Assembly: GCF_030547685.1 (NCBI RefSeq)
Contig: NZ_JAUOQM010000035.1
Location: forward strand, 5,986-69,985
Direction of reading: 5' to 3'
Source of the DNA: Gilvimarinus sp. 2_MG-2023
GTDB taxonomy: Bacteria; Pseudomonadota; Gammaproteobacteria; Pseudomonadales; Cellvibrionaceae
Length of the DNA: 64,000 bases
In this document: positions 61,995-64,000 of the stretch, in pieces
Position numbering within the stretch: position 1 is the stretch's first letter
How the letters are laid out: each line of letters begins with the position of its first letter
Position numbers and translations under genes: made by a program
The notes under the pieces: model-generated
What the model was told of the DNA's origin: nothing
The model's input: the letters and a program-made list of their open reading frames with translations, nothing else
The model's database searches: none

Positions 61995-64000
61995 TGGTAA
62001 AAGTCCGCCAAGATCATCCCATTGCCGAGGATGGCAGTGTCGATATTGATGCCTGGTTACACAGGTTGGAAGGCATTGAGCAACAACCGCCCGCGGCCCT
62101 AAGCGAAATTAAGCGCGCCGGCGAGCTGTGTCAGAGTGTCGATACGCTGCCCAGTGTGGCGCCACATCGCTGGGGGGAAGGCGTTAGTTGTTTTCGAATT
62201 GGCCTGGAAATGGCCGAAATCCTCGCTGATCTGCAGTTAGATCAAGATACCCTCGTTGCCGCCGTGCTTTACCGCGCGGTGCGCGAAGAGAAACTGACCC
62301 TTAAAGAAGTTGAGAGTCAGTTTGGTGAAATGGTTGCCAAGCTCATTAAAGGCGTACTGCGCATGGCCGCTATCGCCTATCAACGGTGCGAGTCGGAAGA
62401 GCGCGTATTCGGCAAACAGTCCGATGAGCAGGCCGATAATATCCGCAAAATGCTGGTGGCCATGGTGGATGACGTTCGCGTCGCCCTGATCAAACTGGCC
62501 GAGCGCACCTGCGCCATCCGTGCCGTTAAAACCGCCTCGCCAACCCGGCGTCGCCAGGTTGCCCGCGAAGTGTCCGATGTGTATGCACCACTCGCCCATC
62601 GCCTTGGTATCGGCCACATTAAATGGGAATTAGAAGACCTCTCTTTCCGGTATCTGGAGCCTGCCGATTACAAACGAATTGCTTCGCTGCTGGATGAGCG
62701 TCGCATTGCGCGCCAGGAATACATTGAGCAGGTGCTAAGCCTGATTCGAACGGAGCTGACCGACGCCAATATTGACGGCGAAGTGGCCGGTCGCGCCAAG
62801 CATATTTACAGCATCTGGCGCAAAATGCGCCGCAAAGGTATCGGTTTTTCTCAGGTTTACGATATTCGTGCCGTGCGCATCTTAGTGCCCAGCGTGCGCG
62901 ACTGTTACACCGTTTTAGGCATTGTGCACAGTTTATGGCGCAACATCCCGCACGAGTTTGACGACTATATCGCCTCGCCCAAAGAAAACGGTTATCGCTC
63001 TTTGCACACCGCGGTCATCGGCCCCGAAAATAAAGTGTTGGAAATTCAGGTGCGCACCTTTGCCATGCATGACGAAGCCGAGCTCGGCGTGTGTGCTCAT
63101 TGGCGCTATAAGGGCACTGACACCCACAGTGAGCAAGATGGTTACGAGCAAAAAATTGCCTGGTTGCGTCAAGTGCTCGAATGGCACGATGAACTCGGGG
63201 GTGACAGCGAACAGCTACAGGACGATTTAAAATCCTTCGATCAGGATCGCATTTACGTCTTTACCCCTGAGGGGCATGTGGTGGATTTGCCTCATACCGC
63301 CACACCGCTCGATTTTGCCTACCGTATTCACACCGATGTGGGCCACCGCTGCCGCGGGGCCAAGGTAAATGGCCGTATCGTACCGCTTAATTATCATTTG
63401 AATACTGCCGATCAGGTCGAGATTTTAACCGGCAAGCGCGAAGCGCCGAGCCGCGATTGGCTGTCGCCGGCCTTGGGTTACGTCAATACCGCCCGCGCTC
63501 GCGCCAAAGTTCAGCACTGGTTTAAGGTGCAGGCGCGCGACGACAATATAGCGGAAGGGCAGGCATTGCTGGATCGCGAGTTTAAGCGCATTGCCGTGCA
63601 CGATTTTGACTTTGATGCCTTGGCGCAAAAGCTGAACATGCATTCGCTGGACGATCTTTACGCCGCGGTTGGTGCCAGTGATATCGGCGTTGGGCAGGTG
63701 TTAAGTGCGGCCCAGCGGTTAATCGATGCGAAAAACCCCAAGCAAGATGTCATTCCGTTTAAAGCCAAATCACCCAAAAAGAAAAAAGACTCCGATGTCT
63801 TTATCGAAGGGGTGGGCAACCTGCTGACTCAAATAGCCACTTGCTGTACCCCGGTACCCGGGGACGCGATTACCGGTTACATTACCCTGGGGCGCGGGGT
63901 TTCAATACATCGCTCCGATTGCAGCAACTTACTACAACTGCAATCCGATGAGCCAGAGCGAATTATCACCGTTGATTGGGGCGCGACTCCGCAAAGCAGT
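61995..64000 (+). CDS. relA: (p)ppGpp synthetase I, RelA (3' end beyond window)
   Basis: RelA makes (p)ppGpp on stalled ribosomes. About 668 residues are visible and the frame is open at the window edge. In order: a degenerate HD domain in which the hydrolase HD motif is replaced (AAVLYRAVREEKLT), marking it as synthetase-only, then the synthetase domain with KHIYSIWRKMRRK, DIRAVRIL, FDDYIASPKENGYRSLHT and VLEIQVRTFAMHDEAELG. A TGS domain (DRIYVFTPEGHVVDLP) follows, then a Cys-containing region (IATCCTPVPGD). It starts at ATG 61995. DksA, its functional partner, is encoded at 40567. Confidence 0.95.

Noticed and set aside
1-64000. CRISPR array, rRNA operon, prophage or insertion sequence
   Set aside because: No regularly spaced repeats with unique spacers, no rRNA sequence, no transposase or phage structural genes were seen. 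The only mobile-DNA signal is the integron cassette remnant near 22.3-23.9 kb.

Overview
The window is a 64 kb piece of a gammaproteobacterial chromosome, about half G+C. Gene order and families point to the Cellvibrionales/Cellvibrionaceae or a close, partly Pseudomonas-like neighbour. The evidence is the pth-rplY-prs-tRNA-Gln-ispE-lolB block divergent from hemA-prfA-prmC-moeB, a complete dksA-gluQRS-cbrX-cbrA-cbrB-(crcZ)-pcnB-folK block, and a cytoplasmic GH3 glucosidase divergent from glucokinase. The genus assignment is inference. I could run no database search.

Layout. 0-12.6 kb: translation, nucleotide and isoprenoid housekeeping genes, then hemA-prfA-prmC-moeB and a DUF898 membrane protein/M48 protease pair. 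12.6-21.7 kb: a PfkB kinase, PBP1b with a TPR lipoprotein, and a CusBA-type metal efflux operon led by a small Cys/His-rich protein. 21.7-24.0 kb: an accessory island with a structured intergenic repeat, a HEPN-like gene ending in a textbook integron attC site, a reversed ccdAB toxin-antitoxin pair and half of a second attC, with no integrase in view. 24.0-29.1 kb: a TonB-dependent receptor divergent from an endonuclease/exonuclease/phosphatase lipoprotein, with a four-repeat PHO-box-like array between them.

29.1-41.0 kb: a zinc-ribbon membrane protein, panB, a deoxynucleoside kinase, folK, pcnB, and the CbrAB two-component system with the small gene cbrX (absent from ordinary long-ORF lists). 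Between cbrB and pcnB lies a non-coding stretch with a sigma-54 promoter, upstream GTTAC/GTAAC elements, about 200 nt packed with A-rich AACAACAA-type motifs, and an 11-bp terminator hairpin. This is what a CrcZ-type Hfq/Crc sponge RNA looks like, and CrcZ sits at exactly this locus in Pseudomonas. 41.0-45.8 kb: sfsA, a Rieske protein, a DegP-like protease, htpX, a double cNMP-domain protein and a TfoX-C protein. Upstream of htpX is a second strong small-RNA candidate: a TTGACA promoter whose -10 is covered by a Fur box, a roughly 155-nt structured transcript with a CU-rich anti-Shine-Dalgarno stretch, and a terminator.

45.9-55.4 kb: an M15 peptidase, an MFS carrier, a HAD hydrolase, cysE, ppa, an FHA protein, a SelW-like protein and an MMPL/RND exporter. 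55.5-57.8 kb: a compact four-gene module (degenerate BLUF-like protein, small GTPase and two Roadblock/LC7 proteins). It looks like a bacterial GTPase signalling or polarity unit and is the best candidate here for an under-described protein system. 58.0-64.0 kb: glk and a GH3 glucosidase transcribed divergently from a shared palindromic LacI-type operator, then relA running off the right edge.
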